Assembly: GCF_016920785.2 (NCBI RefSeq)
Contig: NW_024609958.1
Span: 1,178,001-1,242,000 of the forward strand
Length of the DNA stretch: 64,000 nucleotides
Source: Ixodes scapularis
Lineage: Eukaryota > Arthropoda > Arachnida > Ixodida > Ixodidae
Direction: 5' to 3'
Both the position numbers and the translations under genes were made by a program. The notes under the pieces are model-generated. The model was given only the letters and a program-made list of their open reading frames with translations, did not search any database and was not told where the DNA came from. Positions 21,761 through 34,839 of the stretch are shown in pieces. Each line of letters opens with the position of its first letter. Position 1 is the first letter of the stretch.

Positions 21761-22103
21761 TCAAAAATCGGGGAAAAATAACCCTTATTTGCCCGATTGT
21801 TCATGCTAGTGACAAGTACAAGTTTGTCACTGGCAAAGGGCTCATTTCAGAAAATTAATCACTTTAGGTATAATTAGTTCATTATCTAATTTCCACTGAT
21901 TACCTTTTAATTTGTGAATTTATATGTATGGTTTCGATTGCAGGTTTCCTGAGTATCATTCAAAAGAACCCGATTCAATTCATTTGAGAAAAATAGAAGG
22001 CACGCACAGCATCTTACGGCGTTCCGGAAGAACGGTCGACTCGTACAAGTTCCTGGGTTTTGGTTACTTCTCGGAGCGCATCCTTGCGCATAGGCATACC
22101 AAC

Positions 22104-22217
22104 CATAATAATTAAAAAGCGCAACAGGACAACGGACACAGAAGGAGACACAGACACAGCGCTGTGTCTGTGTCTCCTTCTGTGTCCGATGTCTTGTTGC
22201 GCTTTTTAATTATTATG
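22104..22217. repeat. 114-bp nearly perfect palindrome without a loop
   Basis: The two 57-base halves meet at 22160/22161 (GACACAGC|GCTGTGTC) with only two mismatches by eye. The outer part is CATAATAATTAAAAAGCGC. It could be a fold-back MITE or a repeat formed by inverted duplication. Its junction with flanking DNA shows no clear target duplication. Confidence 0.85.
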
Positions 22218-22566
22218 AATCACCAACTCGCCCAACTTTCTACACTCGTCATACCAACTAGGTGGGCAAGGGGGGCGCTTGCCCTCCCCCAGTTCACAGA
22301 GTGGTGTGTGTGTGGGGGGGGGGGGGCAAGGCATCTGTTTTTGCCCCCCCCCCCCTTAAACAGCCGCCACTGGGCGGGGCAAACACTGGCCGGCGGCGCC
22401 CAAGGGATACCAAGGGCACAAACCTCCGGCCCGGGGGAAGAGAGGGGGGGGGCTGTTTCCCCCCCCCCCTACTCAAAAACAAGTTAGTATGCCATTGGCC
22501 AGCGGTCCTGCACCCCGCGGACGAAGCGTGCAACGCACACCTCGACCACCGGGTGCAGGACCGCTG
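22218..22566. repeat. Low-complexity G/C-run region with a terminal hairpin
   Basis: Alternating long G runs and C runs (about 22310-22470) resemble a degenerate fold-back element with inverted G/C tracts. At its right end GCGGTCCTGCACCC (near 22502) pairs with GGGTGCAGGACCGC (ending near 22565) around a loop of roughly 36 bases. Overlapping open frames are composition artefacts. Confidence 0.5.
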
Positions 22567-22569
22567 TCT

Positions 22570-22790
22570 TGTACGCGTTACTGGAAAAATGTAACTGATG
22601 CCAATTACAATTACTTTATTGAAAGATGTAAATGACATAACAGTAATCATTTACTGCATCGCAAAAGTGATTGAAATATTGCCTGAAAGTGATTGATTAC
22701 TTTACACGTTACCCAAAAATATAACTAAATACCGTTACTCATTACTCTCTGAAATGAAACTGAATACGTTACTCGTTACCGATTCTTAAC
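22570..22790. repeat. GTAAC/TTAC-rich repeat segment
   Basis: The segment is packed with GTTACTCGTTAC-like and AATTACTTT-like words, also seen at 24050-24460, 26535-26640, 31000-31410, 33490-33595, 38030-38390 and 39015-39185. Such sequence is typical of the ends of some non-autonomous transposons, but clean termini with a target duplication were not identified. Confidence 0.5.
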
Positions 22791-25700
22791 AGGAACGCGT
22801 AACCTGAACCCAAACGTAGCGAGGCACTATTCCCGTTACTTTAAACAACCAAATACACAATTACGTTTTTTCGTGGTTTATTGTTTTCTTTTCAGTACAG
22901 ACGTTACAGTTAAAGGGTAACTGCCTCTCGGAGCTTTCATCAGCTACGTTTACACGCCTCATCGAGAATACATGTCCGACGATGCTGAAGGGCCCTTCTA
23001 CTGACGCCTCGAAATAACGGCAGTGTTGTGCTTCAGCAAGAGCTGGTGCAACTAGTGAAGAGCAGGTAATTGCACTCTCTCATTGTTCCCTCTGCCTCTG
23101 AAGTTCCAAGTTGACAAGTGGATCTGTGCCTTCCCGTGTTGGCAAACTCCGGGTTTACATTCCGTTTGCGCACGATTTTAGAAGGTTCGATCGACGAGCC
23201 TTGGTGTGTTCGCTAGGTCAAGGACATTCCCAGCCGTAGAGTTCGACTGACGTGTTCAGCGATAAACGCTGCTATACTGTCATACTGTTGAGTTGCTTTT
23301 TTTTTGTAGGTTTTTTTATCTTCCTTTGTCCCAATAGACACGTAGTGGCCAAATTGCTCATTTATTGTTATTAATTTACATTACTAATAACTTTTCTAAC
23401 ACATGAACTTTGGAACTAAACTACACAAAAGTAATGAATTAAAATTAGAAATTACCGCATCAAAGTAATGAAATTACTTTCGAATTACTGTTTTATATAT
23501 AATAAAGGAGGAGCTAAACAAAAAGAAAGAACACACTCGGCTCTGCATTTCCAAAGGAACGACCGTCACCCCCACACCAAGCCAGTGGTCAAAACCAAAG
23601 ACAGATAACGCGAACCAAAATGCCCTCCCAGACCGAACCGACTGACCTTGGGTCTGTCTGTGTTGTGGGTTCACGTTTTTCCGAAATACCTCCTGCGCAA
23701 AGTGTCGATCCCCGGAGGCGTCTAGGTTCGGATTGCCTTGCTAATGAATATTCCCGTGGGCTGTGTCTTCTTTATGTGAACTTCGGGGCAAGATAATCTT
23801 CATGGGGGACAAAATTCATGCTCGGGGCAGCATATTCTTGGTCACAGCAACACAAACCCAGCAGGTTTTAGGTGGCACGACCCTCTAGTCCGGTATAGAG
23901 TGCCTTCAAGCGATGTGCTTATAAAGACACCCAGTGCGACCGCCACACCAGCCACTGGCCACAAACGAAAACCGTATTTGTTGTTTCTTTTTCGTTATTT
24001 GTTTGCAAATGCCAGAACTGCTTTTTTTTTTCGTTCATTTCTGGGCAAATAAAGAAAAAACATATACCTGAAATCTCCAAAAAGCAGTTACAATTTTAAT
24101 TACAATTACCACCACTAGGGTAATTCATTACATTGTCTAAATTACCTGCATCAAAAAGTAATCAGTTACATTACAAATTACTCTCAAAAGTATTCTAATT
24201 ACTGTAATGCAATTACAGTAATTTGATTACTGCCACCTCTGACATGTACTCGGGTTAAAATTAAGATAGGGTTGTTTAGACGGTGTTGTACAGGCTAGAC
24301 CTCGAAAGTAACACAATACCGTTACTCGTTACTTGGCATTAAAAGTAACCCAGTATACGTTACTCGTGCCTTTTCTAAAAAAGTCACAAATACGTTACTC
24401 GTCACCGAAAAAAGTAATTAGGTAGGAATAACTCGTTACTAGTGACGCATTACGTACACGTCTGCTTATTATAGACAATTTCCTAAAGCGGCCGTCGCCC
24501 TTTAAAAGGTGGAAACTTCGGCATGCGGATAGAAACATCCGTTTTGCTCTCGCCGCTTTTGCCACGCCACTGGACGATTTCTATATTTCAGCGGCAAGGG
24601 TCATTCACTCTCGCCCGATTTTGTTTGTTACATTTTTCAGTGTATTGTTCCTGCTTTTGGCGTTGTTGTTGTTGTTGTTTCGTCGTACCGGGTGTTGGGT
24701 GTATACTTCGCGGCTCAGGACAAGGGTAAACGAAATAAAGAAATGTATTCTAAAATCTTCCGAAACAAATCGGCCCTTGCACGTAACGAGCTCGAATTTC
24801 CATCATTAATGTATGTTAAAGTTGATTAGAGAACTTTGCGTGACATCTATAAGCTACTCTGCCAACTTTCGTACACGTTATTGCTTGGGCACGCAATCTG
24901 GCCATGTTATGTATTGGACACGAGAGCTGCGTCAGGATTCGGTGTGAGTTCGGCTTTACTCGTATGAAGAACGAAAGCTGCGTCTGCAATCGGCGTGGAC
25001 TCGGATCCAATCACACGCTTCCTGCCCAAGGATGGCTGGCCGAATTGATGTTAATGGCTAAATTTTTTGTAATGAACGGTAGATTGGACCACCTAGCCTA
25101 AGTCTAAAAAGACCAACCCAACATTGGCCAAAGCCAAGAAATGGCGCCTGCCAACGTTGTTCGACGGGGTTTTGGAAAGGGTCTATTCAACCTCGCAAAT
25201 TTACGAGGCGTGACTCGGCTCTTGTGAGAGATGAAAACAATACCCTCGACATTTTCACCGACGGACGCCGACGCAGACGACCCGAGACAGCCCGAGAGTT
25301 CCGAAAGATTTACTTGTGGCGCCATCTTTCGATAGCAGCAAGAGGCACTCGGTCGAAGGCGATGGTGCGACTGCGTAGTCAGCTGCTTTCAAGAGGCTCG
25401 AAATATGCTTCGAGTTTGCTACAATATAGTTTAAACATCTGAAGTACACATTAAAAAAAAAAAAGCAATTTCTATGCACAATTTGTTTTAGTGGTGCACA
25501 ACGCGTTATGCTGACCCTGCTGATGCGGCGGCACGGTTCAGCTGCTAAGCTCAGCTACCCATGGAAACAAAAATTATATCCCTATTATGATATTATTATT
25601 AAACTCGATACGCGTAACTTCCGAAGTACATTTTTGTTTCCTCAAAAGGGCAAGATCCGCATACTTTTAGCTTATTGCAATTGCCAAGGGTAGTCAAACT

Positions 25701-27478
25701 TTCGCATAGCGTGACTGAACGTTTTGCACACCATAGACATGGTACGAGGACCGTGGTAGTACAAGTTTACTATGCTTACTAGGCATGCGTAAAGTACGCA
25801 AGCCAAATGACCCCCAAAAAAGGGTCACGGCATGTGTTAAACCCACAAATTGCACCTTTTATCTTACAACTTCGAGCCGCGCTCTCCCCGCTAAATATAC
25901 ATCGTTCAAGGGGCAGTGGGTCGACACTGCCTGAAGCGTGTTTCCTTCTTGAATGGCGGTCCCGTCACATTGGGCGTGTAAAAACTGTCTGCAGAAGTGT
26001 TCAAAACATGCGGATGTATGTATCCTATTAAGGAATGTCCCCGGATGGTTCTGTCATCATTTCTGCGAAGAAACTTCGTGTCCCTTGTATATATGTACGA
26101 GCAACGGGAATGGGACTTTTGACAACAGGATTAGGTTCCCAGAATAAATGTACAACACGCTTTGATCTAACGACCTTTTTCGTTTACCCTTGTGCTCAGC
26201 CACGTAGCAGTACTTCTATACAATAGGTGAGGCAATATAGAGATCAAGCCCTTACAACCTGGAAAATGTTGACATATATATAATACATACCAGCGGCAAA
26301 AACAAAAATGAGTGACAGCTGCGGTCGAAACGTGAACACCAAAGCGTGACCGCAGCTTGACAGCTGCGGTCAAAACGTGAGCATTGATATGTCCAAAGCA
26401 AGACGATGTTTCCCCGGGTAGCGGAAATTCTCGAGGGTGACCTATACTGGCCGACTTGTACTTCGCGCATTGCAAGCGAGGAGTTACGGGCACTTGATTT
26501 TTCCTCTTTTTCTTTTTCTTTTTTTGAGGGGGGGGGGGGGGGGGTAACGAAGTAATGACAGTTACTTTTAAGAGTGGGAACGAGTAACGTATTTTCGTTA
26601 CTTTATAATCAAGTAAGGAGTAACGGTATTTAGCAACTTCTGGGAGAGAACTTTCCCAACGCAAGTATCCAACCTACACTCTAAAAAAATATAGAGGAAA
26701 AAGCTAGCAACGGCGCGTCTTCTTCCCTTCTACTGACGCGCCCCCAAGCGGACACGAGGATAAGGGAGGAACGAAACGTTTCTCTCCATCTCCAGGCCGA
26801 CGGGAGAAAGCTTTCGCCCTCCCGACTCATCTTATTTCGGTTTCGTTTTTCGAGCACGTCGCGCACGTTGTTTAATAAATGTTGTTGAGTTGATCGAGCT
26901 TAAGCGGCGGCAAAGGCCGCCTGTAATTCCGTCTTCTAGTCGAAACGTGCAGAACATTTCGGTTGCATTGATGTTTTTATCGATAATATTATCAAACGAG
27001 CCTACGATGCAGCAAGAAGTTCCGAAGCAGTGCCAGCAGCGCTACGTACGCCGGGTAAGATGGCCGTCTCTGGAGTGCAGTCTCCTTGGTTGAGGACCCC
27101 ACGCGGACCTACAGTAGCGGAACCACGCGGAACTGTGTCGACATTTTCGACGTTATGGACATCGCTGGAACTGCGTCCAAGACAGGCAGGTTTTGCTGCC
27201 GGTTGCCTGGGTGCCTTCCGTGCTGACTTAGCTTCTTTTTTCCGACGCCAAGTGCCAACCGCCAATAAGGTCACGTGAGAGTCACACGGCCTCCGATTGG
27301 CTCCCATGGCTCGTAACATCCGCTGCGCTTAAACGTAATATGAAACGGAGTGTAGCCACTGATTTCATTGTTGCTGCAGCACCGCGATGAATAGGCCACG
27401 CCTCTGGCCCTGATGTTACCCTCAGGCCCAGAGGCATTACTCGAAAGGAGTGGGTTCCATCAGTAAGACGGAGTAAAC
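22790..27478 (+). repeat. Repeat block B1
   Basis: First B block. From about 22890 onward it is nearly identical to B2 (29744-34425) at a constant offset of about 6.95 kb. Differences are rare substitutions and homopolymer length changes (for example the G-run at 26528 against 33480). Its first ~90 bases differ more from B2 than B2 differs from B3 there, which marks a duplication breakpoint near 22890. It holds GTAAC-rich segments, a T/GTT-rich stretch near 24655 and no convincing gene. Confidence 0.9.
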
Positions 27479-27892
27479 AACAGCAGAACATATAGAAAAA
27501 ATTGCAGGAAGATTCATTGGAGGATTCTAAGGGAATGCGTTAGCATGACCCCCGGGGGACGTAACAGACGTTCACATTTGGGTGTCGCTAACGCTGATCC
27601 CTTCACTTTTTTGTTTGGGCTTTCTATTTTGCTTCCTCTATTATTTACTGCCTTTTTTTGCCTCTCTACGGAGTCAGTGTTAGTGCTTCCCAAAAGGGGG
27701 ACGTCTGTGGCGTTTCCCAAGACCATGCTAACGGATTTAATAAGAATTCACCAACGGAGCTTCTTGTAGTTCTTTTCCGCCCCCTTTTCTGTACTCTCCC
27801 TGTCAGAGAACATCGACGCCCTTGGATATGGTCGTCCATATCACTGGTGAAAAGAACCACATCCACACTACTCGTGGAGGGAACCGCATCTA

Positions 27893-28612
27893 CAGGGTGA
27901 TACAAGGAGACGCCAGGCTCTTTAAATCGACCGGAAAATTCGGATTTTTAACCTGTCGCGCAACGACTTTGTGCAGCGTTGCCCACAGACGGTGCATCTT
28001 TGTTTTGTAAAATATGCAAAGAGCGAACTTACCTGAGGAAAAAGTGAAGAAAGAAAAAGGCTTAGCTCCTATGTAAACGCAGCGAAGTCACCGGTCTGGA
28101 AACAACACGGCGCCGTTTCACACGGGAGACAAGAGATGGCGCAAGCGGTCGCGACGCCAACTGCCTACAACGGACGAGCAGACGACGCCGAGAGCCGGCG
28201 TATTTAGCAGACAAGGAACTGCAGTCCCTTGTTGTTACCGCGCCTGTTTTTGTTTCTGTGACATTCGCCGCCTGCGGAACGCGCGCCGCTTTTGAGTCGA
28301 AAAGATTGTCTGCTAAAGACGCTGGCTCTCGGCGCCGTATGCTCATTCGTTAACGGCGTTCGTTGCGCCATCTCTTGTCTCTTGTCCGAAACGGCGCCGT
28401 GTTGTTTGAAGACCGGTGGCTTCGCTGCATTTCCATAAGAGCTAAGCTTTTTTATTTCTTTACTTTTTCCTCAGGTAAGTTCGCTTTTTGCAAATTTTAG
28501 AAAAAAAAATGCACCATCTGTGGGCAACGCTGCACAAATTCGTAGCGCGATAGGTTAAAAACCGAATTTTCCGGTCGATTTAAAGAGCCTGGCGTCTCCT
28601 TGTATCACCCTG
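27893..28612. mobile_element. 720-bp fold-back MITE, Tc1/mariner-like ends, copy in A1
   Basis: Arms of roughly 255 bp (27893-28148 and 28357-28612) are inverted copies with scattered mismatches. The ends read CAGGGTGATACAAGGAGACG and its reverse, and are flanked by TA on both sides. The interior continues partly inverted (GCCGAGAGCC against GGCTCTCGGC). No transposase is present. A0 lacks the element, while the flank repeats GAACCGCATC on both sides. Confidence 0.8.
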
Positions 28613-29632
28613 TATATCATTCATGGAGCGAACCGCATCCGTCGTTTTCACTACACACACACATCACAGCAAACACTCAGGTACTAGAGAAACTCAAAGC
28701 GAAGAACAACCGGTGTTGAAAGGGTGGCAACTGAGCACGTTCGTATTTCACCGCGCCGCGGTAACACCTCCTAGATACGAAAGCCTAAATGTTCTGTGAG
28801 TCACCGAAAAAGGCCATCGTAGGCTACTGACTGGACAGCGTTATGTCCAGTCTGTGGCCTACCGTGGCCTTCTTTAGTGACCCAGGAAAAGTCACCACTT
28901 GGGCTGTTTTTTTTTTTTTTTTTTTTTTTTTATTATTATCTAAAAGAGTTTGGCAGCGGCACGTCCTCCTCTCTGTCTCTGCGCCAGCTCCGAGTGTGAC
29001 TTTGAGGAGAACGAAAGGGCTTGTTTTGCCCGGCGGTGTCTGTCGGTTTGTCAGCGCCAGGGAGAAGAGGACAGGTTGACGCGTGCTGACGGCAACGCTT
29101 CGGACCAATGTGAGCTTTGCGCGCGTCACACACTCCCCCTCCTTCTTCCTCTCTCCCCCGCGCTGAGAAACGAAAGACACCGCCGGGTTTTCGTCCAAAC
29201 GAGGGTTCTAATGCTAACGCATTAAAAAAACCATAAACCGAGGTTGGTGCGCACTCCTAGTCCAGTGGGGAGAACCAGACACATCAACCGCGTAGCTTCA
29301 TCATGCCAAACTTGGAAAAACCCGAAGATACACCGTAAATCTGCAGTTACACTGCTTGTACTTGATAAAACAAAGAGCCACGCTGTTCTCTGCAGGCATG
29401 ACGACGCCAGTATCTGCGGGCGTACGCCTCAAGCAAGTTATAAAAGCACGTTTGCACGCTTCCTTCCTACATTTGTATGCGTCTGCACACCAGTTTGTGT
29501 ACGACCCATGAGACAGTAGCGCCGTTGAAGGAGGAAACATGCTTCAGACAGTGTCCCGGTAGACTGTCCTTTGTACGATGTGCTTGCGGTGTGGCCGCGT
29601 CTTATCCTTCGTTCATTTCTTCTTTAAGGGGG

Positions 29633-29738
29633 GCACACGACGGGTTCGAGCGATGGCGTTGGCGAGCGCGCCGTGGAGCCGGTCAAGCTGTGCTTCAGCT
29701 CTGAGCGCGATTGCGACTGGTGGAAGCATGCTTCCACC
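29633..29738 (+). pseudogene. Truncated cysteine-rich exon in A1
   Basis: The frame GSSDGVGERAVEPVK then LCFSSERDCDWWK matches the A0 exon at 21467, then runs into the palindrome GGTGGAAGCATGCTTCCACC and loses homology. Nine of the A0 cysteines are absent. This is a broken copy. Confidence 0.6.
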
Positions 29739-29743
29739 GGTCG

Positions 29744-32700
29744 CAGGAACGCGTAACCTGAACCCAAACGTAGCGAGGTACTATTCTCGTAACTTTAAAC
29801 GATCAAATACACAACTGCGTTCTTTCGTGGTTTATGGTTTTCTTTTCAGTACAGACGTTACAGTTAAAGGGTAACTGCCTCTCGGAGCTTTCATCAGCTA
29901 CGTTTACACGCCTCATCGAGAATACATGTCCGACGATGCTGAAGGGCCCTTCTACTGACGCCTCGAAATAACGGCAGTGTTGTGCTTCAGCAAGAGCTGG
30001 TGCAACTAGTGAAGAGCAGGTAATTGCACTCTCTCATTGTTCCCTCTGCCTCTGAAGTTCCAAGTTGACAAGTGGATCTGTGCCTTCCCGTGTTGGCAAA
30101 CTCCGGGTTTACATTCCGTTTGCGCACGATTTTAGAAGGTTCGATCGACGAGCCTTGGTGTGTTCGCTAGGTCAAGGACATTCCCAGCCGTAGAGTTCGA
30201 CTGACGTGTTCAGCGATAAACGCTGCTATACTGTCATACTGTTGAGTTGCTTTTTTTTTGTAGGTTTTTTTATCTTCCTTTGTCCCAATAGACACGTAGT
30301 GGCCAAATTGCTCATTTATTGTTATTAATTTACATTACTAATAACTTTTCTAACACATGAACTTTGGAACTAAACTACACAAAAGTAATGAATTAAAATT
30401 AGAAATTACCGCATCAAAGTAATGAAATTACTTTCGAATTACTGTTTTATATATAATAAAGGAGGAGCTAAACAAAAAGAAAGAACACACTCGGCTCTGC
30501 ATTTCCAAAGGAACAACCGTCACCCCCACACCAAGCCAGTGGTCAAAACCAAAGACAGATAACGCGAACCAAAATGCCCTCCCAGACCGAACCGACTGAC
30601 CTTGGGTCTGTCTGTGTTGTGGGTTCACGTTTTTCCGAAATACCTCCTGCGCAAAGTGTCGATCCCCGGAGGCGTCTAGGTTCGGATTGCCTTGCTAATG
30701 AATATTCCCGTGGGCTGTGTCTTCTTTATGTGAACTTCGGGGCAAGATAATCTTCATGGGGGACAAAATTCATGCTCGGGGCAGCATATTCTTGGTCACA
30801 GCAACACAAACCCAGCAGGTTTTAGGTGGCACGACCCTCTAGTCCGGTATAGAGTGCCTTCAAGCGATGTGCTTATAAAGACACCCAGTGCGACCGCCAC
30901 ACCAGCCACTGGCCACAAACGAAAACCGTATTTGTTGTTTCTTTTTCGTTATTTGTTTGCAAATGCCAGAACTGCTTTTTTTTTTCGTTCATTTCTGGGC
31001 AAATAAAGAAAAAACATATACCTGAAATCTCCAAAAAGCAGTTACAATTTTAATTACAATTACCACCACTAGGGTAATTCATTACATTGTCTAAATTACC
31101 TGCATCAAAAAGTAATCAGTTACATTACAAATTACTCTCAAAAGTATTCTAATTACTGTAATGCAATTACAGTAATTTGATTACTGCCACCTCTGACATG
31201 TACTCGGGTTAAAATTAAGATAGGGTTGTTTAGACGGTGTTGTACAGGCTAGACCTCGAAAGTAACACAATACCGTTACTCGTTACTTGGCATTAAAAGT
31301 AACCCAGTATACGTTACTCGTGCCTTTTCTAAAAAAGTCACAAATACGTTACTCGTCACCGAAAAAAGTAATTAGGTAGGAATAACTCGTTACTAGTGAC
31401 GCATTACGTACACGTCTGCTTATTATAGACAATTTCCTAAAGCGGCCGTCGCCCTTTAAAAGGTGGAAACTTCGGCATGCGGATAGAAACATCCGTTTTG
31501 CTCTCGCCGCTTTTGCCACGCCACTGGACGATTTCTATATTTCAGCGGCAAGGGTCATTCACTCTCGCCCGATTTTGTTTGTTACATTTTTCAGTGTATT
31601 GTTCCTGCTTTTGGCGTTGTTGTTGTTGTTGTTTCGTCGTACCGGGTGTTGGGTGTATACTTCGCGGCTCAGGACAAGGGTAAACGAAATAAAGAAATGT
31701 ATTCTAAAATCTTCCGAAACAAATCGGCCCTTGCAAGTAACGAGCTCGAATTTCCATCATTAATGTATGTTAAAGTTGATTAGAGAACTTTGCGTGACAT
31801 CTATAAGCTACTCTGCCAACTTTCGTACACGTTATTGCTTGGGCACGCAATCTGGCCATGTTATGTATTGGACACGAGAGCTGCGTCAGGATTCGGTGTG
31901 AGTTCGGCTTTACTCGTATGAAGAACGAAAGCTGCGTCTGCAATCGGCGTGGACTCGGATCCAATCACACGCTTCCTGCCCAAGGATGGCTGGCCGAATT
32001 GATGTTAATGGCTAAATTTTTTGTAATGAACGGTAGATTGGACCACCTAGCCTAAGTCTAAAAAGACCAACCCAACATTGGCCAAAGCCAAGAAATGGCG
32101 CCTGCCAACGTTGTTCGACGGGGTTTTGGAAAGGGTCTATTCAACCTCGCAAATTTACGAGGCGTGACTCGGCTCTTGTGAGAGATGAAAACAATACCCT
32201 CGACATTTTCACCGACGGACGCCGACGCAGACGACCCGAGACAGCCCGAGAGTTCCGAAAGATTTACTTGTGGCGCCATCTTTCGATAGCAGCAAGAGGC
32301 ACTCGGTCGAAGGCGATGGTGCGACTGCGTAGTCAGCTGCTTTCAAGAGGCTCGAAATATGCTTCGAGTTTGCTACAATATAGTTTAAACATCTGAAGTA
32401 CACAATAAAAAAAAAAGCAATTTCTATGCACAATTCGTTTTAGTGGTGCACAACGCGTTATGCTGACCCTGCTGATGCGGCGGCACGGTTCAGCTGCTAA
32501 GCTCAGCTACCCATGGAAACAAAAATTATATCCCTATTATGATATTATTATTAAACTCGATACGCGTAACTTCCGAAGTACATTTTTGTTTCCTCAAAAG
32601 GGCAAGATCCGCATACTTTTAGCTTATTGCAATTGCCAAGGGTAGTCAAACTTTCGCATAGCGTGACTGAACGTTTTGCACACCATAGACATGGTACGAG

Positions 32701-34425
32701 GACCGTGGTAGTACAAGTTTACTATGCTTACTAGGCATGCGTAAAGTACGCAAGCCAAATGACCCCCAAAAAAGGGTCACGGCATGTGTTAAACCCACAA
32801 ATTGCACCTTTTATCTTACAACTTCGAGCCGCGCTCTCCCCGCTAAATATACATCGTTCAAGGGGCAGTGGGTCGACACTGCCTGAAGCGTGTTTCCTTC
32901 TTGAATGGCGGTCCCGTCACATTGGGCGTGTAAAAACTGTCTGCAGAAGTGTTCAAAACATGCGGATGTATGTATCCTATTAAGGAATGTCCCCGGATGG
33001 TTCTGTCATCATTTCTGCGAAGAAACTTCGTGTCCCTTGTATATATGTACGAGCAACGGGAATGGGACTTTTGACAACAGGATTAGGTTCCCAGAATAAA
33101 TGTACAACACGCTTTGATCTAACGACCTTTTTCGTTTACCCTTGTGCTCAGCCACGTAGCAGTACTTCTATACAATAGGTGAGGCAATATAGAGATCAAG
33201 CCCTTACAACCTGGAAAATGTTGACATATATATAATACATACCAGCGGCAAAAACAAAAATGAGTGACAGCTGCGGTCGAAACGTGAACACCAAAGCGTG
33301 ACCGCAGCTTGACAGCTGCGGTCAAAACGTGAGCATTGATATGTCCAAAGCAAGACGATGTTTCCCCGGGTAGCGGAAATTCTCGAGGGTGACCTATACT
33401 GGCCGACTTGTACTTCGCGCATTGCAAGCGAGGAGTTACGGGCACTTGATTTTTCCTCTTTTTCTTTTTCTTTTTTTGAGGGGGGGGGGGGTAACGAAGT
33501 AATGACAGTTACTTTTAAGAGTGGGAACGAGTAACGTATTTTCGTTACTTTATAATCAAGTAAGGAGTAACGGTATTTAGCAACTTCTGGGAGAGAACTT
33601 TCCCAACGCAAGTATCCAACCTACACTCTAAAAAAATATAGAGGAAAAAGCTAGCAACGGCGCGTCTTCTTCCCTTCTACTGACGCGCCCCCAAGCGGAC
33701 ACGAGGATAAGGGAGGAACGAAACGTTTCTCTCCATCTCCAGGCCGACGGGAGAAAGCTTTCGCCCTCCCGACTCATCTTCTTTCGGTTTCGTTTTTCGA
33801 GCACGTCGCGCACGTTGTTTAATAAATGTTGTTGAGTTGATCGAGCTTAAGCGGCGGCAAAGGCCGCCTGTAATTCCGTCTTCTAGTCGAAACGTGCAGA
33901 ACATTTCGGTTGCATTGATGTTTTTATCACTAATATTATCAAACGAGCCTACGATGCAGCAAGAAGTTCCGAAGCAGTGCCAGCAGCGCTACGTACGCCG
34001 GGTAAGATGGCCGTCTCTGGAGTGCAGTCTCCTTGGTTGAGGACCCCACGCGGACCTACAGTAGCGGAACCACGCGGAACTGTGTCGACATTTTCGACGT
34101 TATGGACATCGCTGGAACTGCGTCCAAGACAGGCAGGTTTTGCTGCCGGTTGCCTGGGTGCCTTCCGTGCTGACTTAGCTTCTGTTTTCCGACGCCAAGT
34201 GCCAACCGCCAATAAGGTCACGTGAGAGTCACACGGCCTCCGATTGGCTCCCATGGCTCGTAACATCCGCTGCGCTTAAACGTAATATGAAACGGAGTGT
34301 AGCCACTGATTTCATTGTTGCTGCAGCACCGCGATGAATAGGCCACGCCTCTGGCCCTGATGTTACCCTCAGGCCCAGAGGCATTACTCGAAAGGAGTGG
34401 GTTCCATCAGTAAGACGGAGTAAAC
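29744..34425 (+). repeat. Repeat block B2
   Basis: Nearly identical to B1 from about 29840 on. Its first ~90 bases are instead nearly identical to the start of B3 (36688). That mosaic pattern is expected if an unequal exchange duplicated a 6.95-kb unit with breakpoints near 22890 and 29840. No gene is recognised. Confidence 0.9.
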
Positions 34426-34839
34426 AACAGCAGAACATATAGAAAAAATTGCAGGAAGATTCATTGGAGGATTCTAAGGGAATGCGTTAGCATGACCCCC
34501 GGGGGACGTAACAGACGTTCACATTTGGGTGTCGCTAACGCTGATCCCTTCACTTTTTTGTTTGGGCTTTCTATTTTGCTTCCTCTATTATTTACTGCCT
34601 TTTTTTTCCTCTCTACGGAGTCAGTGTTAGTGCTTCCCAAAAGGGGGACGTCTGTGGCGTTTCCCAAGACCATGCTAACGGATTTAATAAGAATTCACCA
34701 ACGGAGCTTCTTGTAGTTCTTTTCCGCCCCCTTTTCTGTACTCTCCCTGTCAGAGAACATCGACGCCCTTGGATATGGTCGTCCATATCACTGGTGAAAA
34801 GAACCACATCCACACTACTCGTGGAGGGAACCGCATCTA

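Larger units (their letters stand above)
27478..29745 (+). repeat. Repeat block A1
   Basis: Second A block, carrying the 720-bp fold-back element at 27893-28612. It ends at a palindrome (29719-29738) that interrupts the cysteine-rich frame. The cysteine frame start lies at about 29633-29722. Compared with A0, a ~150-bp segment is missing between two CTTTAA motifs. Confidence 0.9.

Noticed and set aside
21306..21764. 152-codon minus-strand frame opposite the cysteine-rich exon
   Set aside because: Its alanine/arginine/valine composition is the expected shadow of the GC-rich plus-strand frame, and it is not conserved in A1 or A2.
22164..22594. Proline/glycine-rich open frames of about 110 codons
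   Set aside because: They are produced by long G and C runs and have no start context or splice support.
23474..23674. 66-codon minus frame repeated at 30428 and, altered, at 37407
   Set aside because: Repetition comes from block duplication. B3 carries frame-altering changes and no domain is visible.
26167..26664. 165-codon minus frame
   Set aside because: It passes through a G/C homopolymer and a GTAAC-rich repeat. In the second B copy a homopolymer length change breaks it.
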